The translations under genes and the position numbers were made by a program. 64,000 bases of DNA from Neobacillus niacini (GTDB taxonomy: Bacteria; Bacillota; Bacilli; Bacillales; Cytobacillaceae). Shown here one piece after another: positions 20,201 to 29,339 of the stretch (the stretch's first letter is position 1; each line of letters starts with the position of its first letter). The stretch spans positions 248,001 to 312,000 of the forward strand of contig NZ_JAMBOB010000001.1 in NCBI RefSeq assembly GCF_023715415.1, read 5' to 3'. The notes under the pieces are model-generated. The model had not been told where the DNA came from. It worked only from the letters and a program-made list of their open reading frames with translations, and did not search any database.

Positions 20201-20852
20201 TCTCTAAGTAATCCTTTGCTATTGAAGCCTGTATCTTTAGTGGCTCAACTTGTCCTTCCAGTTCATGAAGGATATCATTCACTCGATTTAAATTATCCTG
20301 TGTTTCTATTAGTTTAGATTCAGCTTTTTTCTTGCGATTTTTATATTTTAATACACCTGCAGCTTCTTCAAAGATTGTTCTTCTGTCCTCAGCCTTACTG
20401 TTTAGAATTTCTTCTACTTTTCCTTGGCTGATAATCGAAAACGCTTCTCTGCCAAGACCCGAGTCCATAAATAAATCAATAATATCCTTTAATCTGCATG
20501 GTTGTTTATTAATTAAATATTCACTATCCCCAGAGCGGCTGACCCTTCTCGTAACACTCACTTCGTTGTAATCAATCGATAATCCTTCGTCTTGATTATC
20601 AAGAGTCAGGGTCACTTCCGCATAATTTAACGGCTTCCTTGTATCGCTTCCCGCAAAAATGATATCTTCCATTTTAGAGCCTCTAAGTGATTTTGCAGAC
20701 TGTTCACCCAATACCCAGCGAATTGCATCTGTTATATTACTTTTCCCACTTCCGTTTGGACCAACTACAGCAGTGACTCCTTGAACAAAATCCACCCCAA
20801 TACGATCTGCAAAAGATTTAAAGCCAATGATGTCCAACCGTTTTAAAAACAT
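17286..20852 (-). CDS. smc: SMC, chromosome segregation ATPase
   Basis: The core of the SMC-ScpAB condensin that organises the chromosome. The 1188-residue protein has Walker A GPNGSGKSN at 31-39. Two long coiled coils surround a central hinge (about residues 500-680, with GVKEVLKARGNKLQGIEGAV and GGSMTGGAQ). The C-terminal head has the signature LLSGGERALTAIALLFSI and Walker B FCILDEVEAALDEAN. It is full length with no frameshift. It lies between rnc and ftsY, as in B. subtilis. Confidence 0.98.
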   Translation of the reverse strand: MFLKRLDIIGFKSFADRIGVDFVQGVTAVVGPNGSGKSNITDAIRWVLGEQSAKSLRGSKMEDIIFAGSDTRKPLNYAEVTLTLDNQDEGLSIDYNEVSVTRRVSRSGDSEYLINKQPCRLKDIIDLFMDSGLGREAFSIISQGKVEEILNSKAEDRRTIFEEAAGVLKYKNRKKKAESKLIETQDNLNRVNDILHELEGQVEPLKIQASIAKDYLEKKEELEKIEVALTVHDIEDLHQKWTAFSTQLEEHQQEEIRLSSKLQLKEAKIEETRNQIASLDESITDLQNVLLHASEELEKLEGRKEVLKERKKNASQNRAQLEKSITELNDKIIQLKSNRDIQDGLVNKLTQQVKVLQHQLKEKQEKLNLFTENIDEKIETLKSEYIELLNDQAGAKNELKYIDQQLEQQGIKSTRLDSENVKFIEERQLAQTKMLQIQSALDEIQKKLSNQVTGFREKQRKLENAQNNYQKQEKTLYQAYQILQQAKSRKEMLEEMEEDYSGFFQGVKEVLKARGNKLQGIEGAVAELVKVPKEYETALETALGGALQHIVVDNEQNARMAITFLKQNSFGRATFLPLSVIKGRLLSSSQQYSIQNHPSLVGSAVDLVSFDPKYTDVISSLLGNVVITKDLKGANELAKILQYRCRLVTLDGDIVNPGGSMTGGAQKQKTSSLLTRKGELEELKEKLVVMTEKTSNLENLVKSLKLDIKAQEQELESMRKYGEELRQEEQTLKGDQREAEFEAKNINDRLAMYDLEKGQLTEEQKSLNNRKNDLDAEMLSFKGKIETLDKQIAKLTEQKTNDISSKETLTKEITDLKVEYAAKNEQFVNTKERLALIVEELNGAQERLALYTEDLMLLTSEMEGSTSGEEQLEAAAKRKQQDKEQTIALISSRRQERIHMHTTLEDAELEAKEIKRLHKGMVEVLKDEEVKINRLDVELENKLAHLREEYLLSFEGAKEQFPLSIPVEEARKKVKLIKLAIDELGSVNIGAIEEYERVSERYEFLNEQKNDLQEAKDTLYQVIDEMDIEMKKRFEQTFTGIRQHFEPVFRALFGGGRADLKLTQPGDLLNTGVEIVAQPPGKKLQNLGLLSGGERALTAIALLFSILKVRPVPFCILDEVEAALDEANVFRFSQYLKTFSAETQFIVITHRKGTMEEADVLYGVTMQESGVSKLVSVRLEDTKELVET

Positions 20853-20907
20853 ATCCTTATCCTCCCTAAAGCTTGGCCGGAACCTTTCCTTAGCATTCTT
20901 ATGTTGT

Positions 20908-21651
20908 TTAGCTATGATGTTTTTGCTTTAAAACCTCCAACGCCATTTGGGCGGCATGCTGTTCTGCTTCTTTTTTTGATTTACCATTACCGATACCTAA
21001 TTCTTCACCATTTAACGAAACTCTTGAAACAAATTCTTTACTGTGGGCAGGACCTTTTTCAATTAAAACTTTATATTCAATCAAACCTGTCCCATCTCTC
21101 TGGATTAATTCCTGAAGCTGGCTCTTAAAATCCATCACATGAGAAAAAGCACCCTCATTAATTTTAGGGAAAACTACTTTGTCTAGAAATCCAATTACTA
21201 CCTCAAGTCCCTTATCCAGGTACAACGCACCAATAAATGCTTCAAATACATCAGCTAAGAGCGCTGGGCGTTCCCTTCCCCCAGTCATTTCTTCTCCTTT
21301 TCCGAGCAAAATTAATTTGCCAAAGCAAAGTTCGTTTGCCAAGATTACTAGCGAAGGCTCACATACGATAGCAGCACGGAGCTTTGTTAGCTCCCCTTCA
21401 CTCATCATTGGATATTTCTGGAATAGGAATTTCGACACAGTCAGTTCTAGTACAGCATCTCCTAAAAATTCAAGCCTCTCATTATCTTCATAAGGCTTTC
21501 TGCGATGCTCATTCACATAGGATGAATGAGTAAAAGCTTGTTTTAAAAGCTTTTCATTTTCAAAATGAATACCGATCTTGTCCTGAAAATCCTTAAATTG
21601 ATTTTCTTTTGCGCGATTGTTCATTTCTTTTTCCTTACCTTTTCTGCGCAT
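20908..21651 (-). CDS. rnc: Ribonuclease III
   Basis: It cuts double-stranded RNA, including rRNA precursors and toxin mRNAs in Bacillus. The 247-residue protein has the RNase III signature [14 protein letters not shown] with acidic active-site residues, [14 protein letters not shown], and a C-terminal double-stranded RNA-binding domain ([23 protein letters not shown]). The ATG at 21651 has GGTGGAG 6 bases upstream; a GTG four codons earlier overlaps that site. A partial promoter (TTGACT near 21710) may serve rnc-smc-ftsY. Confidence 0.97.
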   Translation of the reverse strand: MRRKGKEKEMNNRAKENQFKDFQDKIGIHFENEKLLKQAFTHSSYVNEHRRKPYEDNERLEFLGDAVLELTVSKFLFQKYPMMSEGELTKLRAAIVCEPSLVILANELCFGKLILLGKGEEMTGGRERPALLADVFEAFIGALYLDKGLEVVIGFLDKVVFPKINEGAFSHVMDFKSQLQELIQRDGTGLIEYKVLIEKGPAHSKEFVSRVSLNGEELGIGNGKSKKEAEQHAAQMALEVLKQKHHS

Positions 21652-21727
21652 TAAAGTCTCCACCTTGCATATTTTTTACACACATACCTATCATTAGTTT
21701 AAGTAATCTCCAGTCAAAACGCAAAGA

Positions 21728-21759
21728 AACTTGGCAGTAATTTTTAAAACTGCCAAGTT
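21728..21759 (-). terminator. Second (distal) terminator hairpin after acpP
   Basis: AACTTGGCAGT and ACTGCCAAGTT form a perfect 11-bp stem with a 10-base loop, about 15 bases beyond the first acpP terminator. On the minus strand it continues TTCTTTGCG. Together the two hairpins insulate the fab cluster from rnc. Confidence 0.65.
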
Positions 21760-21774
21760 CTATAATACAGAAAG

Positions 21775-21798
21775 AAGCTCCGTTTGAAAACGGAGCTT
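21775..21798 (-). terminator. Intrinsic terminator after acpP
   Basis: AAGCTCCGTT pairs with AACGGAGCTT around a 4-base loop; the minus strand then reads CTTTCTG. It lies 18 bases after the acpP stop. Confidence 0.82.
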
Positions 21799-21816
21799 TT
21801 AAAGAAATCCAACGAA

Positions 21817-22050
21817 TTAATTCTTGCTATTTATGTAAGTAACAGCATCACCAACTGTGCTGATTTTTTCAGCATCATCGTCAGAAATTTCCATATCAAA
21901 CTCATCTTCTAATTCCATAACTAGTTCAACTACGTCAAGGGAATCAGCACCAAGATCATCTTTGAATGAAGCTTCAAGTTTAACTTGTGACTCATCTACA
22001 CCTAAACGGTCAACGATGATTTTTGTAACACGTTCTAATACCTCTGCCAT
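21817..22050 (-). CDS. acpP: Acyl carrier protein
   Basis: A 77-residue acidic protein that carries growing acyl chains on a phosphopantetheine arm. The attachment site is Ser37 in [22 protein letters not shown] precedes the start. It ends the fapR-plsX-fabD-fabG-acpP cluster, and a possible internal promoter lies just upstream. Confidence 0.99.
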   Translation of the reverse strand: MAEVLERVTKIIVDRLGVDESQVKLEASFKDDLGADSLDVVELVMELEDEFDMEISDDDAEKISTVGDAVTYINSKN

Positions 22051-22073
22051 TGTAGTTCACCTCCCCTCAAGCT

Positions 22074-22079
22074 ATTATA
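22074..22079 (-). promoter_or_regulatory. Possible -10 box of an acpP promoter
   Basis: A consensus TATAAT lies 24 bases before the acpP start codon on the minus strand. The matching -35 is poor (TTTATT at 17 bases). A separate acpP promoter would allow the high level of ACP that cells need. Confidence 0.35.
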
Positions 22080-22119
22080 GAGTATTTCAATAAAATAATA
22101 AACGTATTAAAAAATAATT

Positions 22120-22863
22120 TTACATTACCATTCCGCCATTAATGTGAATCGTCTGACCTGTAATATAGGATGCATCATCTGACGCTAGAAATGCTGTCAT
22201 TTTGGCAATGTCCTTAGGTTCTCCTAAGCGGGCTAATGGAATTTGTTTTAACATTTCTGCTTTGACTTCATCCGCTAATTTATCGGTCATATCAGTCGTG
22301 ATAAAACCTGGTGCAATCGCATTAACTGTAATATTACGGGAAGCAAGTTCTTTCGCAGTTGTTTTCGTTAAACCAATAACACCTGCTTTTGCTGAGACAT
22401 AGTTAGCTTGTCCCGGATTGCCGCTAACACCAACAACTGAAGTGATATTAATGATACGGCCCACACGCTGTTTCATCATTTGACGGGTAACGCCTTTTGT
22501 ACAAAGGAAAACGCCCTTAAGATTAATGTTAATCACATCATCCCATTCGTCTTCTTTCATTCTCATTAGTAAATTGTCTTTTGTAATACCTGCATTATTA
22601 ACAAGTATATCCAATTTACCGAATCTATCTACCGTATCTTTAACCATAGCAGCCACTTCATCACTATTGGATACATCACATTTTATTGCAAACGCTTCTT
22701 TCCCAAGGGCTTTTATTTCATCTACCACTTCATTCGCTTTACCTTCACTGCCAGCATAGTTGACTGCGACATTTGCTCCCTGTCTTGCAAGCTCGAGGGC
22801 AATTTCTCTTCCTATCCCTCTAGATGCACCCGTTACTAAGGCTACTTTGCCTTCTAAAGTCAT
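22120..22863 (-). CDS. fabG: 3-oxoacyl-ACP reductase FabG
   Basis: It reduces 3-ketoacyl-ACP with NADPH in fatty acid elongation. This 247-residue short-chain dehydrogenase has the cofactor motif TGASRGIG (11-18), NNAG (89-92), and a catalytic triad Ser142, Tyr155 and Lys159 in YVSAK. The ATG overlaps the end of fabD by 4 bases. Confidence 0.98.
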   Translation of the reverse strand: MTLEGKVALVTGASRGIGREIALELARQGANVAVNYAGSEGKANEVVDEIKALGKEAFAIKCDVSNSDEVAAMVKDTVDRFGKLDILVNNAGITKDNLLMRMKEDEWDDVININLKGVFLCTKGVTRQMMKQRVGRIINITSVVGVSGNPGQANYVSAKAGVIGLTKTTAKELASRNITVNAIAPGFITTDMTDKLADEVKAEMLKQIPLARLGEPKDIAKMTAFLASDDASYITGQTIHINGGMVM

Positions 22864-23807
22864 AGATTTTCCTCCTTCAATGCCTCGATTACTGATTGAC
22901 AGCTTTCCTCATCAGATATCGAATACGTTTTAACACTACGGTTGATTTTTTTAATTAACCCTGAAAGTACTTTCCCAGGACCAATTTCAATAAATGTATC
23001 AACACCTAAATCAATCATTTTGACCACAGAATCTTCCCATAATACAGGTGAGTAAAGCTGTTCAATTAAATTTTCTTTTATCTCTGATGCTGAAGTCATT
23101 GGATTTGCTGAAACATTCGCAATCACAGGTATATGCGCATCCTTCATATCAAGACCATCTAAAACCTCACGTAATTCCCCAGCAGCAGGTTTCATTAATG
23201 AAGAATGAAATGGACCGCTGACTTCCAAAGGAATCGCTCTTTTTGCACCTGCTTCTTTCGCTTTTCCCCCTGCAAGCTCAACACCTTTTCGAGATCCGGA
23301 GATAACAATTTGGCCTGGACAATTCAAGTTCGCCAGCGAAACTGGGAATCCAGAGTCACTTACTTCAGCTGTTACTCGGGAAAGTGCTTCACGATCAAGT
23401 CCTAAAATAGCCGCCATCGAACCTTCACCATTAGGAACTGCACCCTCCATAAATTCGCCTCTTTTTCTCACTGCAAAGACGCCATCAGGAAAGGTAAGTG
23501 CACCAGCTGCTACAAGGGCTGTATATTCACCAAGACTATGTCCTGCTACGTAATCAGGCTTAATTTCAGATTTTTGAAATCTTTCTAGAATGGCCATACT
23601 AGTTGTTAATAGTGCTGGCTGTGTATTTACGGTTTTGGTCAATTCTTCTTGAGGACCCTCAAATATAAGTTTAGTTAATTCAACCGAAAGTGTTTCGTCT
23701 GCTTTTTTAAAATAGTGCATTACCTCAGGAAACTGTTCAGCAAGCTGCTGTCCCATACCAACTACTTGTGAGCCCTGCCCTGGAAATACAAACGCTATTT
23801 TTCCCAT
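22860..23807 (-). CDS. fabD: Malonyl-CoA:ACP transacylase FabD
   Basis: It moves malonyl groups from CoA to ACP. The 315-residue protein starts [14 protein letters not shown] and has the nucleophile Ser91 in GHSLGEY; the partner His lies in GPFHSSLM near residue 199. It follows plsX by 14 bases and is coupled to fabG. Confidence 0.98.
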   Translation of the reverse strand: MGKIAFVFPGQGSQVVGMGQQLAEQFPEVMHYFKKADETLSVELTKLIFEGPQEELTKTVNTQPALLTTSMAILERFQKSEIKPDYVAGHSLGEYTALVAAGALTFPDGVFAVRKRGEFMEGAVPNGEGSMAAILGLDREALSRVTAEVSDSGFPVSLANLNCPGQIVISGSRKGVELAGGKAKEAGAKRAIPLEVSGPFHSSLMKPAAGELREVLDGLDMKDAHIPVIANVSANPMTSASEIKENLIEQLYSPVLWEDSVVKMIDLGVDTFIEIGPGKVLSGLIKKINRSVKTYSISDEESCQSVIEALKEENL

Positions 23808-23821
23808 ATGCGCACCCCTTC

Positions 23822-24826
23822 CTACACTTCTAAATTAGTTGTCTTCTCATTTTCAATACTCTTTTTAATGAGACCGACAACATCCTTTTCAACCATTTCT
23901 CTTGTTTGACGAATCGCACTAAAGATTGCTTGTCCGTTTGAGGACCCATGCGCTTTGATGACAGGTGCCTTTAAGCCAAAAAGACCTGCACCGCCATACT
24001 CAGAATAGTCTAATGTGTTTTTTAAGACTTTAAATTCAGGTTTTAATACCGCAGCAGCAAGTTTACTTTTCATGCTGCTCATTAACGTAGTCTTTAGCAT
24101 TTTAAACATAGATAGCGCTGTACCTTCAACGGTTTTCAACACCATATTTCCAGTGAAACCATCCGTTACAACCACATCCGCTGCGCCATCAAGCAAATCC
24201 CTGGCTTCTACATTTCCAATAAAATTAATATTTGCCTTTTTCAATAATTCAAATGCCGCTTTTGTTAGGTCATTCCCTTTCTTTTCTTCTGTCCCGATAT
24301 TAAGAAGACCCACTCGAGGTTTAGTTGTTCCTCTAACCTTTTCCCAATAGATGGAACCCATGATGGCATATTGAAGCAAATGCTCAGGCTTGGCGTCTAC
24401 ATTTGCCCCGACATCTAATAATAGAAATCCTTCTCCGCCAATGGTAGGTAAAGTAGGTGTTAGGGCCGGCCGTTCTATTCCCTCAATCCTGCCTACAACA
24501 AACAATCCTGCAGCCATTAATGCACCTGTATTTCCTGCTGAAATACAAGCATCTGCATTTCCATCCGTAACTTGTTGTGCTGCTAGTACCATAGAGGCCG
24601 TTTTCTTGCGGCGAACTGCTCTCACAGGTTCGTCTGTTCCAAGTATGACCTCTGTTGTATGTAAAATGTTTATCCGTTCCGAATTTGTTAAGTATTCTTT
24701 AATTTTGGTTTCATCCCCAACTAGGGTTATATGTATATCTGAAAATGCTTCTACAGCTTTCATTGCACCGATTACGATTTCTTTAGGAGCATGGTCGCCA
24801 CCCATTGCATCGATAGCTAACTTCAT
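23822..24826 (-). CDS. plsX: PlsX, phosphate acyltransferase
   Basis: It makes acyl phosphate from acyl-ACP for the PlsY route to lysophosphatidic acid. This 334-residue protein starts [18 protein letters not shown] and has the conserved [12 protein letters not shown] and [13 protein letters not shown] blocks. Its start overlaps the end of fapR by 4 bases, which ties it to FapR control. Confidence 0.98.
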   Translation of the reverse strand: MKLAIDAMGGDHAPKEIVIGAMKAVEAFSDIHITLVGDETKIKEYLTNSERINILHTTEVILGTDEPVRAVRRKKTASMVLAAQQVTDGNADACISAGNTGALMAAGLFVVGRIEGIERPALTPTLPTIGGEGFLLLDVGANVDAKPEHLLQYAIMGSIYWEKVRGTTKPRVGLLNIGTEEKKGNDLTKAAFELLKKANINFIGNVEARDLLDGAADVVVTDGFTGNMVLKTVEGTALSMFKMLKTTLMSSMKSKLAAAVLKPEFKVLKNTLDYSEYGGAGLFGLKAPVIKAHGSSNGQAIFSAIRQTREMVEKDVVGLIKKSIENEKTTNLEV

Positions 24827-25407
24827 TTTTTCTCATCCTTTAATGATTTTTCTGAACGGTACATTTCGAATTCGCCTTTAAATACAAGCTCGTTATTGAC
24901 AAAGCTTGTCACCTCGACAATTGTCCTGCCGATGCCGTCATCTATTTTAGTAACCTTCGCTTTGGCAATCACTCGTTCACCTTGTTTAACTGAGCGTTTA
25001 AATTGTATGTTTGCCTTTGCCGTTAACGCCAATTCATCATTAATGACCGCTGTCGCAAGAGAATTTGCTTGTGCGAAGACATGATGACCTCTGGCAATCT
25101 TGTTCCGGATAAAGACATGTTCCTCTTTCACATCCAAAATCGAAATGGCACTCTGATCTAAATCAATATCAATAATTTCTCCAATTACTTCCTCTATCGG
25201 CAGAGATCGAACCTCATCTTCAAATTTTTTCTCTGCCACATATTTTATCCTTTCCCGCAGCTCGGGAATCGATAATTCTAACCGATCAAGGCGAATGGTT
25301 TGCACACTGACTTGAAACTTATCTGCAAGGTCTTCGTCCGTTATAAATGGATTTTCTTTAATAGTCTCTTTTAACATCTGCTGACGTTCTTTTTTTGTTC
25401 TTCTCAT
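24823..25407 (-). CDS. fapR: FapR, malonyl-CoA-responsive repressor of lipid synthesis
   Basis: FapR represses fatty acid and phospholipid genes until malonyl-CoA releases it. The 194-residue protein has an N-terminal helix-turn-helix ([21 protein letters not shown]) and a C-terminal hot-dog effector domain ([19 protein letters not shown]). It heads the lipid cluster; a candidate FapR operator lies across its own promoter, implying autoregulation. Confidence 0.97.
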   Translation of the reverse strand: MRRTKKERQQMLKETIKENPFITDEDLADKFQVSVQTIRLDRLELSIPELRERIKYVAEKKFEDEVRSLPIEEVIGEIIDIDLDQSAISILDVKEEHVFIRNKIARGHHVFAQANSLATAVINDELALTAKANIQFKRSVKQGERVIAKAKVTKIDDGIGRTIVEVTSFVNNELVFKGEFEMYRSEKSLKDEKK

Positions 25408-25425
25408 CTCACACCGTCCGAGCTA

Positions 25426-25444
25426 TTATGACTAGGTACTAATA
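25426..25444 (-). promoter_or_regulatory. Candidate FapR operator
   Basis: The minus strand carries TATTAGTAC-CTA-GTCATAATA across this stretch, an imperfect inverted repeat with the TTAGTACCTA core of known FapR boxes. It lies directly downstream of the -10 box of the fapR promoter and about 20 bases before the start codon, where bound FapR would block transcription. Confidence 0.8.
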
Positions 25445-25446
25445 GT

Positions 25447-25475
25447 AGTATAAAATTAGAAAAAGCAGATTGCAA
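25447..25475 (-). promoter_or_regulatory. Promoter of the fapR lipid cluster
   Basis: TTGCAA (25475-25470), 17 bases, then TATACT (25452-25447) on the minus strand. The -35 box falls inside the upstream arm of the recG terminator. Confidence 0.7.
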
Positions 25476-25503
25476 GAATAAGTTTTTTATTCTTACAACC
25501 TGC
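25465..25503 (-). terminator. Intrinsic terminator after recG
   Basis: On the minus strand GCAGGTTGTAAGAATAA pairs with TTATTCTTGCAATCTGC (two mismatches) and is followed by TTTTTC. It ends the sdaAB-sdaAA-recG transcript just before the fapR promoter. Confidence 0.85.
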
Positions 25504-25522
25504 CTATAAGTTGACTATTAAA

Positions 25523-27571
25523 TTAATCTAATTTTTCACCTTCGAAAACACCTGTATCATCGAGTTGATTTCTTAGATATTCATATTCTTTATCATTCCA
25601 GAATGCATTAGACTGTATCATTAGCGATGCGTCATTTCTGGCTGTTTCAAGTGCACGGTAATCGTGAACCATGTCTGCTACCTTAAATTCAGGGACACCA
25701 CTCTGTTTTTTTCCAAAGAAGTCACCTGGTCCTCGTAATTCAAGGTCCTTTTCACTTAAAACGAATCCATCATTGGTGTCGGTCATAATTCTCATTCTCT
25801 CCTGACCTACTTCTGACTTTGGTTCAGCTAACAAGATACAATAGGATTGGTCACTGCCTCTTCCTACTCTTCCCCTTAGTTGATGGAGCTGTGATAACCC
25901 AAATCTCTCTGCATCATAAATCACCATCATGGTTGCATTAGGAACATTGACGCCCACTTCAACTACTGTTGTTGATACCAGCACTTGTACTTCATTGCTA
26001 CTAAATTCTTTCATAATTGTATCTTTTTCTTCCGAGCTTAACCGTCCATGCATCAGCCCAACCTTATATCGATTTTGAAAATGATGGGTTAAAGTGGTAT
26101 GGACGTCGATTGCATTTTGAACATCCAGCTTGTCTGATTCTTCAATTAACGGGCAAATGACGTAAGCCTGATGCCCCTTGACCAGTTCCTTTTCTACAAA
26201 AGAAAGGACTCTTCCCAGCATATCTGGTTTTGCCCAGTACGTTTCGATTGCTTTACGCCCTGCAGGCATTTCATCGATGATGGATACATCCATCTCACCA
26301 AATACAGTAATGGCAAGTGTTCTCGGTATGGGAGTTGCCGTCATGAACAGAACATCCGGATTTTCTCCTTTTTCCCGTAACACTCTTCGTTGTTCAACAC
26401 CAAAGCGATGCTGTTCATCGGTAATCACAAACCCTAATTTCTTAAAAGTTACCTCATCCTGAATGAGAGCATGTGTCCCTATTAAAATATCTACTGCCCC
26501 TTCAGCTAAGTTTTGAAGAATCTCTCTTCTCCGTTTTCCCTTAACAGAACTAGTTAATAATTCACATTTAAGTCCAAAAGGTTCTAAGAGTCCCTTGAGA
26601 GATTCAGCGTGCTGTTCTGCTAAAATTTCGGTTGGAACCATTAATGCTCCTTGATAACCTGCTGTAAAACTAGCATATAATCCAATAGCTGCCACTACCG
26701 TTTTCCCTGAGCCCACATCACCTTGCAAGAGGCGATTCATTCTAAGAGGTGATTTTTGGTCGTTTAAAATCTCGGTTACAACACGATTCTGGGCATTCGT
26801 CAACGGAAAAGGCAGAGATTGAATAAATTCCTCAACCTTTGAGACATCGTAGTTTTGTTGGATTCCTGGTGCATGTTCACGTTCAAATTTACGTAATGCC
26901 TGCATTTTTAGCTGAAATAGTAAAAATTCTTCATAGACTAAACGACGGCGTGCCTGTTTTATGTCCTCTTGGTTAACTGGAAAATGCATGGATTTCATTG
27001 CATCACTCCGGTTAGGCAAATGATACTTTTTTACTAGGGAGAAGGGCAGACTTTCTTCAATATATTTGCCAAATTGTTGAAAGGCAATTGAAATGAATTT
27101 TCGCATTCCTTTCGTTGTAATTTTTCCTTTAAGTGAGTAGACAGGCTCAAAATCTTGTGATTTTTCGTTTTGTCCAACTTGCATTTCATTAGCGGTTATC
27201 GTTTGACGATGAGCGTCCCATTTACCTGTAACGGTAATACTTTCATTCATGATTAGCTTACTTTTTAAATAGGGCTGGTTAAAGAAAACAACTTTAATAA
27301 GATATTGCCCTACAAACATTCTAAACATCAATTTCGATTTCTTCCGGCCAAAATATGTAAGAGAAGGTTCACTATGAACCTTCCCTTCTACTGTAATTTT
27401 CTCTTCATGCTGAACTTCAGTGAGTTCACGAAGTCGGTAATCTTCGTATCGGTAAGGAAAATACTCTAATAAATCCTGAACAGTAAATATTTTCATTTCT
27501 GCTAAACTCTCAGCTGTTTCTTCCCCGATACCCTTTATAACTGTAACTGATTGTTTAAGATAATGATTCAT
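25523..27571 (-). CDS. recG: ATP-dependent DNA helicase RecG
   Basis: It remodels stalled forks and Holliday junctions. The 682-residue protein has an N-terminal wedge/OB domain (about 1-200) and a helicase core with Walker A GDVGSGKT, a DEQH box (VITDEQHRFG) and the C-terminal TRG motif region (LHQLRGRVGRG). The frame runs 14 codons further upstream, but the ATG at 27571 starts one base after the sdaAA stop and gives the family length. No clear ribosome binding site is visible, so translation is probably coupled. Confidence 0.97.
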   Translation of the reverse strand: MNHYLKQSVTVIKGIGEETAESLAEMKIFTVQDLLEYFPYRYEDYRLRELTEVQHEEKITVEGKVHSEPSLTYFGRKKSKLMFRMFVGQYLIKVVFFNQPYLKSKLIMNESITVTGKWDAHRQTITANEMQVGQNEKSQDFEPVYSLKGKITTKGMRKFISIAFQQFGKYIEESLPFSLVKKYHLPNRSDAMKSMHFPVNQEDIKQARRRLVYEEFLLFQLKMQALRKFEREHAPGIQQNYDVSKVEEFIQSLPFPLTNAQNRVVTEILNDQKSPLRMNRLLQGDVGSGKTVVAAIGLYASFTAGYQGALMVPTEILAEQHAESLKGLLEPFGLKCELLTSSVKGKRRREILQNLAEGAVDILIGTHALIQDEVTFKKLGFVITDEQHRFGVEQRRVLREKGENPDVLFMTATPIPRTLAITVFGEMDVSIIDEMPAGRKAIETYWAKPDMLGRVLSFVEKELVKGHQAYVICPLIEESDKLDVQNAIDVHTTLTHHFQNRYKVGLMHGRLSSEEKDTIMKEFSSNEVQVLVSTTVVEVGVNVPNATMMVIYDAERFGLSQLHQLRGRVGRGSDQSYCILLAEPKSEVGQERMRIMTDTNDGFVLSEKDLELRGPGDFFGKKQSGVPEFKVADMVHDYRALETARNDASLMIQSNAFWNDKEYEYLRNQLDDTGVFEGEKLD

Positions 27572-27572
27572 T

Positions 27573-28451
27573 TTATACTCGCGGAATACCGAAGATCTTG
27601 GCTTCGAGTTCACGACCTGTCGGGGTTGCCGCCAACCCTCCCTGTGCAGTTTCTTTTAAAGCAGTCGGCATCGTTAGACCTATTTTATACATGGCATCAA
27701 TGACTTCATCACATGGTATTCTGCTAGTTATACCCGCTAATGCCATATCCGCCGCAACCATCGCATTTGCTGCACCCATTGCATTTCTTTTTACACAAGG
27801 TACTTCCACCAACCCTGCGACAGGATCACATACCAGCCCAAGCATATTCTTTAGTGTAATTGCCATCGCTTCTGCGCATTGCTCTGGTGAACCGCCTGCC
27901 ATTTCAACAATCGCTGCAGCAGCCATTCCTGAAGCTGAACCAACTTCCGCCTGACAGCCTCCGGCTGCACCTGAAATCGAAGCATTATTAGCAACAACAA
28001 AACCAAAAGCTCCCGCAGTGAAAAGAAAAGCAACCATTTCCTCTCTAGTAGGATTTAGTTTTTCTCTCACTGCAAATAATGTACCAGGCACAACTCCTGC
28101 AGAACCTGCAGTCGGTGTGGCACATATCGTGCCCATTGCAGCATTGACTTCGTTCGTCGCTACTGCTTTACTCACAGCATCAAGGACAGTTTTCCCTGAT
28201 AAGAAATTACCTTTTTCAATATACTTTTGCAGAAGAACAGCATCCCCACCGGTTAGACCAGAATGAGATTTAACCCCTTTAATTCCCCGTTCAACCGCTT
28301 CCTCCATTACCTTTAAATTTCTGTCCATAAAGGCCATTACTTCTTCCCGGCTGCGTCCAGTAACATCCATTTCCTGCTCAATCATAATTTCTGAAATCTT
28401 TTTATTTTTACTTATGGCAAGCTCTACTAACTCAGCAACATTTCGAAACAA
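27573..28451 (-). CDS. sdaAA: L-serine dehydratase, iron-sulfur type, alpha subunit
   Basis: It deaminates L-serine to pyruvate together with SdaAB. The 292-residue protein has conserved cysteines for a [4Fe-4S] cluster in TICATPT, GGCQAEVGSAS and LVCDPVAG. The sdaAB and sdaAA genes are split by about 160 bases that hold an intergenic repeat. It ends next to recG with 1 base between. Confidence 0.97.
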   Translation of the reverse strand: MFRNVAELVELAISKNKKISEIMIEQEMDVTGRSREEVMAFMDRNLKVMEEAVERGIKGVKSHSGLTGGDAVLLQKYIEKGNFLSGKTVLDAVSKAVATNEVNAAMGTICATPTAGSAGVVPGTLFAVREKLNPTREEMVAFLFTAGAFGFVVANNASISGAAGGCQAEVGSASGMAAAAIVEMAGGSPEQCAEAMAITLKNMLGLVCDPVAGLVEVPCVKRNAMGAANAMVAADMALAGITSRIPCDEVIDAMYKIGLTMPTALKETAQGGLAATPTGRELEAKIFGIPRV

Positions 28452-28487
28452 ATGCCCTTCCCCCTTGAAGTTCTGTTTTTTGTTTAA

Positions 28488-28611
28488 TGTCCAGCTACAG
28501 CGCCTAGCCCCTCGAGGTCACTTCGGTCCAGCAGATAAAGTCGAAAAACGTGACTTTATCCACTTGCCCTCCAGTGCTTGTCGGGGCTGGCAAGGCGCTT
28601 CCGCTTTTTTT
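28488..28611 (+). repeat. Dispersed intergenic repeat, family 2, copy B
   Basis: The segment begins TGTCCAGCTACAGCGCCTAG and ends GGCGCTTCCGCTTTTTTT, sharing both ends with the copy at 13699-13819. Outer arms AGCGCC/GGCGCT and AGCCCC/GGGGCT can pair around a different central hairpin (GATAAAGTC with GACTTTATC). It begins right after the sdaAB stop codon on the minus strand and separates sdaAB from sdaAA. Confidence 0.78.
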
Positions 28612-28612
28612 G

Positions 28613-29275
28613 CTAATCTACGATTTTTGTCACCTTCAAAATATTTGGCAGTTGCTCTAGTTCGTGAAGGATTTTATCTTCGATGTTTTGGTCAACCTCA
28701 ATCGTCATAAGTGCAAGCTTTCCAGCTTCTTTTCTTGCAACTTCCATATGTCCAATATTGATTTCGTATTTTGCCAGTACATTTGATACATTAGCAATTG
28801 CTCCAAAACGATCATTATGAACCACTAAAATGGCTGGATGGTTTCCCGACAATTTAAGTTCAAAACCATTTAATTCTGTCACTTCAATTTTTCCGCCGCC
28901 AATCGAAATTCCAACTAGCTCTAATTCTCCTTTATCATCGCCAATAATCACTCTGGCGGTATTAGGATGGTCAGTGATAGCGTCTTCTTCTATAAATCGG
29001 AGTTTAATCCCCCGTTCGTTCGCTATATCTATTGCATTTATTATTCTTACGTCATCGGTATCAAAATCTAATAAACCGCCAACAATCGCAACATCTGTTC
29101 CATGTCCTTTATACGTTTTAGCAAATGAGCCATATAAAGAAATATTTGCCCATTTTGGTTCCCTGCCAAATAAACTTCTAGCGACTCTGCCAATTCTCGC
29201 AGCTCCAGCAGTATGCGAACTAGATGGGCCAATCATTACAGGTCCGATTATGTCAAAAACACTTCTATATTTCAT
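28613..29275 (-). CDS. sdaAB: L-serine dehydratase, iron-sulfur type, beta subunit
   Basis: The 220-residue partner of SdaAA. The N-terminal SDH beta domain carries GPSSSHTAGAARIGR; a C-terminal ACT domain (LVVHNDRFGAIANVSNVLAKYEINI in pieces, about 148-220) may sense serine. GGGGGAG lies 6 bases before the ATG. It is the first gene of an sdaAB-sdaAA-recG group. Confidence 0.97.
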   Translation of the reverse strand: MKYRSVFDIIGPVMIGPSSSHTAGAARIGRVARSLFGREPKWANISLYGSFAKTYKGHGTDVAIVGGLLDFDTDDVRIINAIDIANERGIKLRFIEEDAITDHPNTARVIIGDDKGELELVGISIGGGKIEVTELNGFELKLSGNHPAILVVHNDRFGAIANVSNVLAKYEINIGHMEVARKEAGKLALMTIEVDQNIEDKILHELEQLPNILKVTKIVD

Positions 29276-29339
29276 TCGTTACTCCCCCTAGGACAAATAA
29301 ATCTCTTTGGTATCCATCTATATTTATAACACAGAAAAA

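Noticed and set aside
24390-24881. 163-codon open frame on the plus strand opposite plsX
   Set aside because: It is a shadow of the well-conserved plsX frame; no ribosome binding site and no recognisable domain. The same holds for 28830-29291 opposite sdaAB and 4980-5372 opposite topA.
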